Assembly (NCBI RefSeq): GCF_000013725.1
Contig: NC_007955.1
Span: 403,579 to 467,578, forward strand
Source of the DNA: Methanococcoides burtonii DSM 6242
Lineage (GTDB): Archaea; Halobacteriota; Methanosarcinia; Methanosarcinales; Methanosarcinaceae
Reading direction: 5' to 3'
DNA length: 64,000 nucleotides
This document shows, one piece after another, positions 46,651 to 56,041 of the stretch; the first letter of the stretch is position 1, and each line of letters starts with the position of its first letter. A model generated the notes under the pieces. That model worked only from the letters and a program-made list of their open reading frames with translations, searched no databases and was not told where the DNA came from. Made by a program: the position numbers and the translations under genes.

Positions 46651-47994
46651 TTAGTCAAGCTTTTCCTTCAGGTAATTCTTGAACTGCTCATAGTCAGCTC
46701 CCATAGATTCCATAAATTCCTCTCTTGACTCGACATCCTTGAGTGTCTGGGGTGGTTCAGGATCGACACCTATTGCAGACATCACTTCTTTAGGGAACTT
46801 TGCCGGGTGAGCGGTCTCGAGTGTTACAGCCAGTGTATCGTCATTAGAAGCTGCCCTGTAATCCAGAAGTCCCTTTATTCCGACTGCTCCATGGGGTTCA
46901 ATGAAAATACCATAATCCTCATAGAATTCCTTTACAATAGCCGTTGTTTCTTCGTCGGTAACTGATGTAGAGAAGATATCATTATTGAGAACATCCATAT
47001 CAGGCATCTTAGTTATGTGGCCGGTCTCATCCATCTCACCACCATATATTGTCACCAATCTGGCAAGATTGCTTGGATGACCGACATTCATTGCATTTGA
47101 GATACAGTTTTTTGAAGGTTCGATCTTGGAGTACTCACCTGTGTTGAAAAAAACAGGCACCTCATCGTTCTCATTCACAGAAGCAAGTATCTTCTTGATT
47201 GGCACTCCCATTCTCTTTGCGAGCACACATCCCATCATGTTACCGAAATTTCCAGAAGGAATGGAATAGATGATCTCTTCCGGGAACTCTCTAAGCTTAA
47301 GGTAAGCATAGAAATAGTAGATCGACTGGGGGATAAGTCTGCCAATGTTGATAGAATTTGCTGATGAAAGGTTCAGATGCTTAAGGTCAGGATCTGCAAA
47401 AGCCTGTTTGACCAATGCCTGACAGTCATCGAACTTCCCATCCATTGCAATGGCAGAGATGTTGCCATCCAGGGTCGTCATCTGCTTTCTCTGACGTTCT
47501 GATACTTCAGTCTCAGGGAATAGAACGATCACCTTTATGTTGTCAAGATCGTAGAATGCATGAGCTACAGCACTGCCGGTATCTCCGGAAGTAGCCGTTA
47601 GAATTGTCAGGTTCTTGTTCTCTTTTTTGAGATAGAACTGCATCAGCCTTGCCATCATGCGAGCAGCAAAGTCCTTGAATGAAGCAGTGGGACCACGGTC
47701 AAGTCTCATTATATAAGTGTTCTCATCCACTTCCTCGAGAGGAACATCGTAATCGTAAGCATCATATGTTATCTCTTTCAATGATGCTTCATCGATCTCA
47801 CCTTCAAGGATCCTGCTGAGCAGCCTAAAGGCTATCTCGGGATATGGTTCATCTTTTAGGGAACTAAGCTCTTCCTCTGAGAAATGAGGGAGATCTTTGG
47901 GCATATAAAGGCCTTTATCCGGAGCAAGACCTGTAATAAGAGCAGTTTCGAAAGATACTTCGTCTGCTTTGAGATTGGTACTATAGAGTTTCAT
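46651..47994 (-). CDS. thrC: Threonine synthase
   Basis: ThrC converts O-phosphohomoserine to threonine with PLP. The 447-residue protein is the longer, E. coli-like class, with the N-terminal MKLYSTNLKADEVSFETALI and GLAPDKGLYMPKDLP and the cofactor lysine Lys107 in GPTASFKDFAARMM. TATSGDTGSAVAHAF and the phosphate-binding SIPSGNFGNMMG follow. The end of the protein is complete. It faces the CTG-started aIF1A convergently and has no pathway partner in the window. Confidence 0.95.
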   Translation of the reverse strand: MKLYSTNLKADEVSFETALITGLAPDKGLYMPKDLPHFSEEELSSLKDEPYPEIAFRLLSRILEGEIDEASLKEITYDAYDYDVPLEEVDENTYIMRLDRGPTASFKDFAARMMARLMQFYLKKENKNLTILTATSGDTGSAVAHAFYDLDNIKVIVLFPETEVSERQRKQMTTLDGNISAIAMDGKFDDCQALVKQAFADPDLKHLNLSSANSINIGRLIPQSIYYFYAYLKLREFPEEIIYSIPSGNFGNMMGCVLAKRMGVPIKKILASVNENDEVPVFFNTGEYSKIEPSKNCISNAMNVGHPSNLARLVTIYGGEMDETGHITKMPDMDVLNNDIFSTSVTDEETTAIVKEFYEDYGIFIEPHGAVGIKGLLDYRAASNDDTLAVTLETAHPAKFPKEVMSAIGVDPEPPQTLKDVESREEFMESMGADYEQFKNYLKEKLD

Positions 47995-48280
47995 GTTGAT
48001 CAGATATCAATTTGATTGGCGAACATTATGTTCTTTTGTTCTTTAAAGGTGTATGAAGTATGAAAAGCTTCCTTTATAATTAATATTTCGATGGGAACGT
48101 GATAATCATTTGAATATGCCTCGAAAATTCCTGATCATCCGATCATTTCGAGAAGTGTACCAGAATCGTTATTATACCAATATTCATAATTTTAACAAAT
48201 TCAGTAGTTCTCTAATTTCTGCATAATCCATTAAATCAACACCATTCGGCACATTTATATACCTTTAAAATGCCCCCTCC

Positions 48281-49405
48281 ATGTTATCACGACTAGAATT
48301 AACACCTGCTCACTGTATCAAAACTGTTCTACCACCACTTCTGGACAACATTCCCATTTCAATAAATGGATCACTTACTCCTAAAGACCTCTTCACTAAT
48401 ATTCTCGGAATGTCCACCGATAAACTTTCAATTCATTCGATTGGTAAACAATATCATAATACTCCATGTGAAACATCAATGAGATATCATTTACATAAGA
48501 TTGATTTCGATCAGCTCATTGAAAACAATGCAAAGATTCTCTTGCAATCATCCCACAAAACCCTTGATTCAAATAAAAAGTATGATCTTGCCATCGATTA
48601 TACAAATGATCCATACTATGGAGAAGTGAATTATGTCAATGAAAACTATGTGATTCGAGGACAAGCTAAGAAATCAACAAACTCATTCTACTCTTATATT
48701 TCTCTTTGCATTATAAACAAATACACAAGATTTACAATTTCCATGTTACCTGTGGAAAAAGGCAAAACGAAGACAGATTATCTGAAATATTTCATAGACG
48801 TAGTTGATAAAATCAATCTCAAAATAAATATTCTTTGTTTGGACAGAGAATTTTATTCCAGAGATGTTTTTACATTTTTGCAGGAGAATGACATTCCACA
48901 TATCACTCCTGTTGTAAGAAAGGGAAAGAGAATAAAAGATATTCTTGATGGAAATAATAAACGCTATGAAAAGTACGTCATGAAGAATAAGAAAGGAGAT
49001 GTGGGACTTGATATTGCTATTGATGTTAAGTATCTGAAAGGAAAGAGAGGGAAGAATGGTTGTGAGAATCTAGGGTTTGTTGTTTATGGAATTGATTGGG
49101 AACCCGGAAAGATTAGTACGATCTACAGGAAACGGTTTACGATCGAATCATCATATCGAATGCGGAATGTGGTGAAACCAAAAACATCCTCAAGAGATCC
49201 AATGCTACGATATTTCTATGCGTTGATATCATTTATGTTAAAAAATGCATGGGTATCAATCCAGAGAATGCATTTTATGAAAGTGAAAAGGGGACCGAAA
49301 ACAATAGAGGAAGATGTTTTTAGATTTGATTTATTTGTTCACTTTGTTGAGGAATGGGTGAAAAAAAGGTTGAAAGTGAAGTTAGTAGTGAAATGTTATA
49401 GGTGA
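48281..49405 (+). CDS. ISH3-type transposase
   Basis: A 374-residue DDE transposase with the layout of ISH3 elements, known in haloarchaea and methanogens. DLAIDYTNDPYYGEVNY gives the first Asp, ILCLDREFYSRDVFTFL the second, and RKRFTIESSYRMRNVVKP the Glu. The reading frame is intact. Short similar sequences around CTAATTTC on either side (near 48209 and, inverted, near 49455) may be parts of the terminal repeats, but the ends could not be fixed. It is followed head to head by another transposase gene. Confidence 0.88.
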   Translation: MLSRLELTPAHCIKTVLPPLLDNIPISINGSLTPKDLFTNILGMSTDKLSIHSIGKQYHNTPCETSMRYHLHKIDFDQLIENNAKILLQSSHKTLDSNKKYDLAIDYTNDPYYGEVNYVNENYVIRGQAKKSTNSFYSYISLCIINKYTRFTISMLPVEKGKTKTDYLKYFIDVVDKINLKINILCLDREFYSRDVFTFLQENDIPHITPVVRKGKRIKDILDGNNKRYEKYVMKNKKGDVGLDIAIDVKYLKGKRGKNGCENLGFVVYGIDWEPGKISTIYRKRFTIESSYRMRNVVKPKTSSRDPMLRYFYALISFMLKNAWVSIQRMHFMKVKRGPKTIEEDVFRFDLFVHFVEEWVKKRLKVKLVVKCYR

Positions 49406-49493
49406 GATTATATAATTTATTTAGTGGAGGGAATATTAGTGAAGTACTGAAATTAGCTCATAAATTCTCCCATTCTAATTTGATGACATTACC

Positions 49494-50615
49494 TCATACA
49501 TAATTTGCAAATGAGTTAGTTTCTTTAACTCCATTTTGCAAATTTGTAGCTACAAGCAATTGATATGCAACGAAATTCATAACTGAATACAGTTTCTTAC
49601 TGCCATTTTTCATTCCTCTGATGTCGAACTTTACAGTCCACTTAATATGATTGTGTACTCGTTCACATTCACCCCTGTGCGAATAATCTTCATCGAATCC
49701 ATCATCTTTGATATTCTTGTTTCGCAAGTGCATACCTACCTGTTTTTCTCTTCCATTTTCATAGAGGAAATGAAGTTTTTCTTCATATTTCATATGAATA
49801 GATCCACCAAGTTTCCACATTTTGTTAACCCAGTGATCAATTCTTTCCATCATTCCCTCGTATTGAACTTTAGAATCCGAAGAGTATGCAATCACTGGTT
49901 TTGCATTCAACTTATACCAGATATCTGCATGATTCCTGAATGAATCATAACCTCCATCCAATGCATAAGTGTCAATGTCAACTCCCATTTCTACCAATGC
50001 ATCAATATGTTTCTTCAATTCAGGAGAATCGTGAGAAGCACCTTTTGTATGAGTCATGTAGATTGGAAGTGTTCCAATCATGGTGATGTGAGCTTTGTCC
50101 ATCTTACAATTATAATGCGGATTGTAATCTGCATACTTGTCATATCTTGATGCTTCAAGTGGAGTTGAATCTGTTTTCGCATCTCTAATCTTTGTATTTT
50201 TGGAGATATTCTTTCCAATTTTGAACATTACTTCATCGAGTCCAGTTTTTCCAAGTCTGTATATTACAAAATGATGCAGTGTTGCAGGGGATGGAAGATT
50301 CATAATGCCGTTATTGTCTTCAAAAGAAAGAAGCTGCGCTTCTTCTTTTGTTAAGGTCGATATTGTTTTCTCAAATGAGAGGTTTCTATAACATTTCACA
50401 ACGATGAGCTTTATCATTGACGAAACCTTATACCGAAAGTGCCAGTCCTTATCGGCATAATAGCTACTTTCAACATAAGAAGCAATGTCATCGATATCTA
50501 AGAAATACAAAAATTGGCATATTGATGCATTATCTGTGTTCAGATAGTTAGCAATTGAATCTCTGGTACAGATTCCGTCCGAAACATCGTAATAATATTT
50601 CATGGACTGGTACAT
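49494..50615 (-). CDS. IS1182/IS5-like DDE transposase
   Basis: A 373-residue DDE transposase. The N-terminal part is helical. The catalytic core shows AKTDSTPLEASRYDKYADY with the first Asp, DTYALDGGYDSFRNHADIW with the second, and HRGECERVHNHIKWTVKFD with the Glu. ATG at 50615. The frame is intact. It resembles DUF772-type transposases of methanogens; exact family assignment is tentative. Terminal repeats were not identified. Confidence 0.82.
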   Translation of the reverse strand: MYQSMKYYYDVSDGICTRDSIANYLNTDNASICQFLYFLDIDDIASYVESSYYADKDWHFRYKVSSMIKLIVVKCYRNLSFEKTISTLTKEEAQLLSFEDNNGIMNLPSPATLHHFVIYRLGKTGLDEVMFKIGKNISKNTKIRDAKTDSTPLEASRYDKYADYNPHYNCKMDKAHITMIGTLPIYMTHTKGASHDSPELKKHIDALVEMGVDIDTYALDGGYDSFRNHADIWYKLNAKPVIAYSSDSKVQYEGMMERIDHWVNKMWKLGGSIHMKYEEKLHFLYENGREKQVGMHLRNKNIKDDGFDEDYSHRGECERVHNHIKWTVKFDIRGMKNGSKKLYSVMNFVAYQLLVATNLQNGVKETNSFANYV

Positions 50616-50950
50616 TTTCTACAATATAAATGTAATGCATAAGCTATGCTCAGAGTGGTGCCAGTAGTCTTGAAAAAAGAGTTACGTTTTTAAAGCGAAA
50701 AGCTAATTTGATAATCTCATAGTGCTACCTCAATGATGCAGACAATTAGAATAGTTCGATTTCATCTTTTCACTACACACAAGTTTACTCTAGATTGAAA
50801 CAATCATCTATTGTATCTGATGATCAAAATTGATGCTTGAAAAAATAAAAATAAAATATGAAGATAATCAGATATTTGCTGCCATCGCAGAAGATACCTA
50901 TGCTGAAATTGATATGTATCCCAAGTCTGACAGTCAAAATTAATATAAGT
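50616..50950. other. Spacer between IS genes without a recognised gene
   Basis: No coding frame or RNA was found. The stretch probably holds the upstream end of the leftward transposase element and older IS debris. Confidence 0.45.
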
Positions 50951-50996
50951 GTTCTTAGTTTATTTGAATCGTGACAAAACAAACAAAACTAAGAAC
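50951..50996. repeat. 11-bp perfect inverted repeat
   Basis: GTTCTTAGTTT (50951-50961) and AAACTAAGAAC (50986-50996) enclose 24 bases, including the GTG start of the following short frame. It could be an IS terminal structure or a hairpin that hides the ribosome-binding region. Confidence 0.55.
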
Positions 50997-51192
50997 ATAT
51001 GAAATAGTGCCTAACACCAATATATCCTTTCCGATTGGAACTATCCTGACCGTTGAAAAACTCTATGATATCCTTGATTTTTTTACAGTCTTTAGTAAAC
51101 ACAAAAAGCATAGCATTGACATCAACAGATTATTGAATATATCAAAAAAGAATACAAAAAAATGTGAGTATAACAGGTGTTCACCTGTTTGA
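50971..51192 (+). pseudogene. N-terminal fragment of an IS1634-type transposase
   Basis: The frame from GTG 50971 gives TKQTKLRTYEIVPNTNISFP, then GTILTVEKLYDILDFFTVFS and KHKKHSIDINRLL, and breaks off in the end of purQ. The wording resembles the start of IS1634-like transposases of methanogens, which continue with a long DDE domain that is absent here. The family is tentative. The fragment overlaps the last 12 bases of purQ on the other strand. Confidence 0.5.
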
Positions 51193-51876
51193 AATATACT
51201 CTATCATTGATTCGAACATCCTGACTCCGTCATTGGAACCGAGAATTTCTTCGGATGCTCTTTCAGGGTGGGGCATAAGTCCCATTACATTTCTATTCCC
51301 ACTGAGTATTCCTGCAATGTTCTCCTGAGAACCATTAGGGTTTACATCATCAGTAACATGTTTCGCATTATCGACATATCTGAACGCGACGAGATCATTG
51401 TCTTCCATGTTCGAAAGGGTTGCTTCATCTGCGTAGAAATTACCTTCCATGTGAGCTATGGGTATGCGGATGACCTCACCTTTCTTGAATGCGGATGTAA
51501 AAGGTGAATCATTTGTCTCGACCCTCAAATTTGTCCATTCACATCTGAACTTTGGGTATTCGTTGGTGGTAAGTGCACCATCCAAGAGACCTGATTCAGT
51601 GAGTATCTGGAAACCGTTGCAAATTCCCATTATAGGTTTCCCTTCGTCTGCCATCTTCTTGATGGAGTCCATAATCGGTGTTCGTGACGCGATAGCACCT
51701 GCGCGCAGGTAGTCGCCGTAGGAGAATCCTCCGGGGATAATAACGCCATCGTACTTATCAAGATCGTGTTCCTTGTACCAGACCAGTTCTGCCTCTGTTC
51801 CGACAACATCTTCCAGTACATGCAGAACGTCAAGATCGCAATTGCTTCCACCAAATTGAATGATGGCGATAGTCAT
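51181..51876 (-). CDS. purQ: Phosphoribosylformylglycinamidine synthase subunit PurQ
   Basis: The glutaminase subunit of FGAM synthase in purine synthesis. The 231-residue protein has IAIIQFGGSNCD at the N-terminus, PGGFSYGDYLRAGAIA near 48-63, the nucleophile Cys86 in PIMGICNGFQIL, and His203/Glu205 in GLMPHPERASEE. It follows purS directly: the purS TAA ends at 51877 and the purQ ATG begins at 51876, so the two are translationally coupled. purL is not in the window. Confidence 0.96.
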   Translation of the reverse strand: MTIAIIQFGGSNCDLDVLHVLEDVVGTEAELVWYKEHDLDKYDGVIIPGGFSYGDYLRAGAIASRTPIMDSIKKMADEGKPIMGICNGFQILTESGLLDGALTTNEYPKFRCEWTNLRVETNDSPFTSAFKKGEVIRIPIAHMEGNFYADEATLSNMEDNDLVAFRYVDNAKHVTDDVNPNGSQENIAGILSGNRNVMGLMPHPERASEEILGSNDGVRMFESMIEYISNR

Positions 51877-52125
51877 TTAAGCTTCCCTCAAGTCGATCGT
51901 ATAATTATGGATCATCGGATTTGCAATAAGTTTCTGGCACATTTCATCAACTTTGGTCTTTGCCATTTCTGGAGACTCTCCCTCGAGATAGATGATATAT
52001 CTCTTTGAGGTCTTGATATCATTTGTGTGGTAGCCAAGATGTTCAAGTGCTCTTTTAATAGTAGTGCCTTCAGGATCCAGCATTCCTGATTTACGTTCTA
52101 TGGTTACTTCTGCACGGTATTGCAT
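51877..52125 (-). CDS. purS: Phosphoribosylformylglycinamidine synthase subunit PurS
   Basis: The small 82-residue subunit that bridges PurQ and PurL. It begins MQYRAEVTIERKSGMLDPEG, with the family segment TTIKRALEHLGYHTNDI and the end NPMIHNYTIDLREA. ATG at 52125. It leads the purSQ operon, with a 150-base AT-rich upstream region toward the lipid synthase gene. Confidence 0.96.
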   Translation of the reverse strand: MQYRAEVTIERKSGMLDPEGTTIKRALEHLGYHTNDIKTSKRYIIYLEGESPEMAKTKVDEMCQKLIANPMIHNYTIDLREA

Positions 52126-52278
52126 TTTTTTCCTCTGTGTTTATTTATGATGTGATAGTGCCATTAATGGACATCAAGCAATTAAAAATATCGCTTTGAT
52201 AATGATCTTCTACTTCAATGTAATATAGTCATTATCGGATAATATTTGTACCTTTAAACATGATTCTTATATATAGAT

Positions 52279-52863
52279 TTATAAGGTTTGTTTAGCTTTC
52301 CATATCCTTTGCAGAAGTGTTATGTGTGTGAGTATTGCAATAAGTACTACTGCGATCATTATCTGATAAGTAAGTGCTCCCAGTACTAGTATGATCAGGC
52401 GCTCAGACCTTTCTGCGATGCCAATGTTCATTGCTGTAGAACCTGCAGCTTCGGCACGAGCACGCGTGTAGCTTACCATGTAAGAACCGATAAGTGCGAT
52501 GACACATAATAACCACAATGGTGCCTGAAAAAATGTGGTAGTTTGTATCACGCCTGTTATTGAACCATAAATGATCCCGGCAAAGATGGCTGCATCAGCA
52601 TATCTGTCACATACTGAATCAAGAACTCCTCCAAAAGGTGTCATCATTCCTGACGATCTTGCAACAGCTCCATCAAGGACATCGAATATACCGCTTAGCA
52701 TTATAAGGACAGCTCCCATTATCAGATCCCCTGCGGCAAATTCAATGGCTGCCAGAAAACTAATACCAAGTCCCATCACGGTCAGTACGTTTGGTGAGAT
52801 CGGAATCTTTTTTGCAATTGGTAATACAAGTGTTCTGATTGTGTTCTTCAGTTCATTGAAAAT
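52279..52863 (-). CDS. CDP-alcohol phosphatidyltransferase (archaetidylinositol/glycerol phosphate synthase type), ATT start
   Basis: A membrane enzyme that joins a CDP-activated lipid to an alcohol phosphate in polar lipid synthesis. The signature D-x2-DG-x2-AR-x8-G-x3-D-x3-D is complete in FDVLDGAVARSSG and the following GGVLDSVCD. About six membrane spans follow. The first usual start codon is GTG at 52779, but the frame remains open upstream and encodes FNELKNTIRTLVLPIAKKIP and ISPNVLTV, the normal N-terminus, back to ATT at 52861-52863. GAGGGAT lies five bases before that ATT, and a TAA immediately precedes GCT-ATT. The precise alcohol (inositol phosphate or glycerol phosphate) is not readable. 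Confidence 0.85.
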   Translation of the reverse strand: MFNELKNTIRTLVLPIAKKIPISPNVLTVMGLGISFLAAIEFAAGDLIMGAVLIMLSGIFDVLDGAVARSSGMMTPFGGVLDSVCDRYADAAIFAGIIYGSITGVIQTTTFFQAPLWLLCVIALIGSYMVSYTRARAEAAGSTAMNIGIAERSERLIILVLGALTYQIMIAVVLIAILTHITLLQRIWKAKQTL

Positions 52864-52929
52864 AGCTTATCCCTCATTCGATCAAGGATCATCTGTCCGA
52901 CTGTACAATTTAGAAGGTGGATCGAATTA

Positions 52930-53547
52930 TTATGTTTTATTGCCTTTTAGTTTTCCCATTGCTGCAGCCAGATTATTCTTTGCATCCTCATAATCTGGGT
53001 CTGCATTCAATACTTTTGCAAAACATGTTATAGCTTCTTCATATTTATCCAGGTGGTGGTAGGCGACACCTTTTTTGTTCCATGCAATAGTGTATTTTGA
53101 ATTAAGCTCCATGGTGCTATGTACATTCTCATAACATTCAAGAGCTTCTTCATATCTGCCAAGGATGTCATATATAATGCCCTTATTTATCCACGCATTA
53201 TCATATTTTGGGTCGATATCAAGAGTTTTTGAATAAGATATTATCGATTCTTCATGGTCACCAACATATGAATGGGCGATACCCTTGTTGTACCATATAT
53301 CAGGATTATCGGTGTCGAGCTCAAGTCCCCTCTCAAAACAGTAGATAGCTTTCTCATAATTGCTCAGGTCGCAATATGCAATGCCGGTGTTGGTCCAGAC
53401 TAATGCAATAGCTTCTTCACTCCATAAAAGAGGATCCTTTGATCCGGATTCAAGTACTGCAGAATAATACTCGATCTTCTCATCCGGGTATTCTGCATAG
53501 AATCCCATATGGAATAGTTGTTCTACTGTCTTGCCTTTCCCTTCCAC
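52930..53547 (-). CDS. TPR-repeat protein
   Basis: A 205-residue protein made of about four tetratricopeptide repeats, with consensus-like units ALVWTNTGIAYCDLSNYEKA, DIWYNKGIAHSYVGDHEESI, NAWINKGIIYDILGRYEEAL and IAWNKKGVAYHHLDKYEEAI. TPRs bind other proteins; no catalytic domain is present. The start is GTG at 53547. TPR proteins of this kind are numerous in Methanosarcinales. The gene diverges from the asparagine synthetase-like gene. Confidence 0.9.
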   Translation of the reverse strand: MEGKGKTVEQLFHMGFYAEYPDEKIEYYSAVLESGSKDPLLWSEEAIALVWTNTGIAYCDLSNYEKAIYCFERGLELDTDNPDIWYNKGIAHSYVGDHEESIISYSKTLDIDPKYDNAWINKGIIYDILGRYEEALECYENVHSTMELNSKYTIAWNKKGVAYHHLDKYEEAITCFAKVLNADPDYEDAKNNLAAAMGKLKGNKT

Positions 53548-53731
53548 TAAAATCCAACTCCGTTTTTATTTTTGATCCAAAAGATAAAACTCTACCTATT
53601 ATCAAATGTATAACGTTTTTATGGTTTTTTAATTCCCAAAGGACTTTAATTATTAGGGCATTATTTGAATATATAATCAGTGGTTCATTATTAAATAAGC
53701 ATCATTCTATTTTATTGCTTAATACATATTA

Positions 53732-55258
53732 ATGCACAAATTTCCGATACATAAATATATGGTCGACAAGTGTTCAAACTACATGGGCAGAATCGCAGGT
53801 TTCTTCAATTTATCTCCTTCTTCCATCAGTCAAATCAGGATATTTAATGAAATGGAAGTTCGTGGTGAATATGAAGCTATCATCTATACAGGCGATACGA
53901 TTCATAATGTGCATTCTGCTTCTGAAATACAATTCATATCACTCAATGATGCCATGATCGGCTTTGATAGTTTGAAAGCTTCATCCCCATTGAGTTCATC
54001 ATCAGATAAATTTGAACTTGTTGGAGATATTGATATCTACAATTCTGATGAGTTTGCATGTGAATTTCATTGTGGGAATGTGGAGAACATGTCAATTCTG
54101 ACACGATTTTTGCAGGATACTTTCGGCCTCGAAAAATGTAGTGATGATGAGATGTTCCAACGTTTTGATAGTTCATTGAAGGCTATTCGCGGGGTTTATG
54201 CAATTGCTTGTCATATAGGTGATAAAGTGTTTCTCGCAAGGGACCTGATCGGTGTAAAATCTCTCTGGTATGACGTATCTTCCGGTTTTGCATTCGCTTC
54301 GGAAAAGAAGTTCTTAGAGATGGCCGGGCTTCATGAAGTGGTGGAACTTGATCCTCGGCATATCCTGTGCTACGATTTTGAAAACGATATTATAAAGTCA
54401 TACGACAGGGAATTTTTGCAGGGACTTGCAGAACATCAGGGATCTTTCGTGGAGATCCGGAATGGTTTTCTTTCTTTGCTTAAAGAAGCGGTCTCTAAAC
54501 GTGTGCCGGATGAGGATTTTGGTGTAATGTTCTCAGCAGGAATTGATTCCACTATCCTTGCTCTGCTTTGCAAAGGATTTGCTGAAGCTAAAGGTGTAAA
54601 ATGCAATTATTATACGGTGGGACTTTCAGGACAGGTCCCGTCACCGGATATCGCCTGTGCAAGAAAGCTGGCAGATGAGCTTGAACTTGAATTAAATGTG
54701 CATGAGATCGGTCTCGATACTGTGGAAGAGTATCTAAGTACAGTTGTCCCTTTGATAGAGGATGCGACCGTTCCGAAAACAGGCGTTGCATTGACAATGT
54801 ATGCAGCTTGTAGGGCGGCAAAAGAGGATGGCATAAATGTATTGTTCGCAGGTGCCGGAGCGGATGAACTTTTTGCCGGATATAACAGGTTCAAAAGTTC
54901 GGAATCGGTAAATGAGGATTGCATCAGGGATATAATGGAAATGCATAAAGTGAACACATATCGCGATGATACAGTTGCAGCATTTACGGGAACCATAGTG
55001 CGTTATCCCTATCTTGATGAGAACTTTGTGGAATATGCCCTTGCCATTCCAAAAGAGTATAAAATATCCGATGAGATGAACAAGATAGTCCTGCGAAAGG
55101 CAGGTGAGGAACTTGGGTTGCCAAAGTATGTGGTCGAGCGGGGAAAAAAGGCTGCTCAGTATGGTAGCAGTTTCGATCAGGCTTTAAAAAAGCTTGCAAA
55201 AAGAGCAGGTTTTGCGAATAAGACCGATTATATCAATAGTTTTCAGGAGAGGAGATAA
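53732..55258 (+). CDS. Asparagine synthetase-like protein lacking the N-terminal glutaminase cysteine
   Basis: A 508-residue protein with a class II glutaminase-like N-terminal domain and an AsnB-type ATP pyrophosphatase domain. The synthetase P-loop is VMFSAGIDSTILALLC near 263-278, and GAGADELFAGYNRF is near 375. The glutaminase domain should begin with Met-Cys-Gly-Ile-Ala-Gly; here the equivalent is MGRIAGFFNL (residues 18-27), and Cys2 is absent, so glutamine cannot be the direct nitrogen source. FLARDLIGVKSLWY and FASEKKFL keep the fold. It is followed after one base by dph6, a coupled pair. It may amidate an unknown substrate with free ammonia. The start is ATG at 53732; 53759 and 53783 are alternatives. 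Confidence 0.85.
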   Translation: MHKFPIHKYMVDKCSNYMGRIAGFFNLSPSSISQIRIFNEMEVRGEYEAIIYTGDTIHNVHSASEIQFISLNDAMIGFDSLKASSPLSSSSDKFELVGDIDIYNSDEFACEFHCGNVENMSILTRFLQDTFGLEKCSDDEMFQRFDSSLKAIRGVYAIACHIGDKVFLARDLIGVKSLWYDVSSGFAFASEKKFLEMAGLHEVVELDPRHILCYDFENDIIKSYDREFLQGLAEHQGSFVEIRNGFLSLLKEAVSKRVPDEDFGVMFSAGIDSTILALLCKGFAEAKGVKCNYYTVGLSGQVPSPDIACARKLADELELELNVHEIGLDTVEEYLSTVVPLIEDATVPKTGVALTMYAACRAAKEDGINVLFAGAGADELFAGYNRFKSSESVNEDCIRDIMEMHKVNTYRDDTVAAFTGTIVRYPYLDENFVEYALAIPKEYKISDEMNKIVLRKAGEELGLPKYVVERGKKAAQYGSSFDQALKKLAKRAGFANKTDYINSFQERR

Positions 55259-55259
55259 A

Positions 55260-55955
55260 GTGAAACTCGGCGTTCTTTTCAGTTCAGGCAAGGATTCCTG
55301 TTATGCATTGCATATCATGCAGGAAAAAGGGAATTCAATTGAGTGTTTGATCACTATAAAAAGCAAAAATCCTGATTCTTATATGTTCCACACACCTAAC
55401 ATCGATATGTCAAGGTTGCAGGCAGAAGCCATGGGATTTCCTTTTCTGGAAACGTTTACAGAGGGGGAGAAAGAGCTTGAACTTGATGATCTGAAGAATG
55501 CCATTCTGGAAGCACAGAAGAAATACGGTCTCGAAGGGATCGTGACAGGTGCACTGTATTCCAATTATCAGAAGGATAGGATCGAAAAGATATGTGATGA
55601 GCTTGGTCTCGATGTGTTCTCACCGTTGTGGCATATGGACCAGGAGCAGGAAATGCGGGACCTGCTTGATAACGGATTCAGGTTCATTTTCAGCAGCATA
55701 GCTGCCTATGGTCTTGACAGTGGCTGGGTAGGAAAGGAAATTACTACTTCTGAAGTGGATAAACTCGTAAGGCTCAATGAAAAGATAGGCTTGAACATTG
55801 CAGGGGAAGGCGGTGAGTTCGAGAGTTTTGTCATCGATGCACCAATGTTCAAAAAGAAGATACAGATAAACAAGTATGATCTTGTGGAGAGAGATGAATA
55901 TACGGCGAAGGTTATTATCGAGGATGCTGTGCTTGTGGATAAGGCAGTTGAATGA
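55260..55955 (+). CDS. Diphthine--ammonia ligase family protein (Dph6/DUF71)
   Basis: A 231-residue ATP pyrophosphatase-type enzyme. The PP-loop is VLFSSGKDSCYALHIM (5-20). Then come GIVTGALYSNYQKDRIE near 99-115, SPLWHMDQEQEM near 120-131, and GEGGEFESFVIDAP near 184-197. This matches the Dph6 family, which performs the last amidation step of diphthamide on elongation factor 2 in eukaryotes and probably archaea. The start is GTG at 55260, with GGAGAGGAGA just upstream, inside the end of the asparagine synthetase-like gene. Tight coupling suggests a joint pathway with that protein. Confidence 0.88.
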   Translation: MKLGVLFSSGKDSCYALHIMQEKGNSIECLITIKSKNPDSYMFHTPNIDMSRLQAEAMGFPFLETFTEGEKELELDDLKNAILEAQKKYGLEGIVTGALYSNYQKDRIEKICDELGLDVFSPLWHMDQEQEMRDLLDNGFRFIFSSIAAYGLDSGWVGKEITTSEVDKLVRLNEKIGLNIAGEGGEFESFVIDAPMFKKKIQINKYDLVERDEYTAKVIIEDAVLVDKAVE

Positions 55956-56041
55956 TCTGAGTCTAATGAACAAAAGATGGCGGCACAATGTCACATTGTG
56001 CTATTCCATCTTATCGAAAGATCGAATTGAGGTATTTTCCA

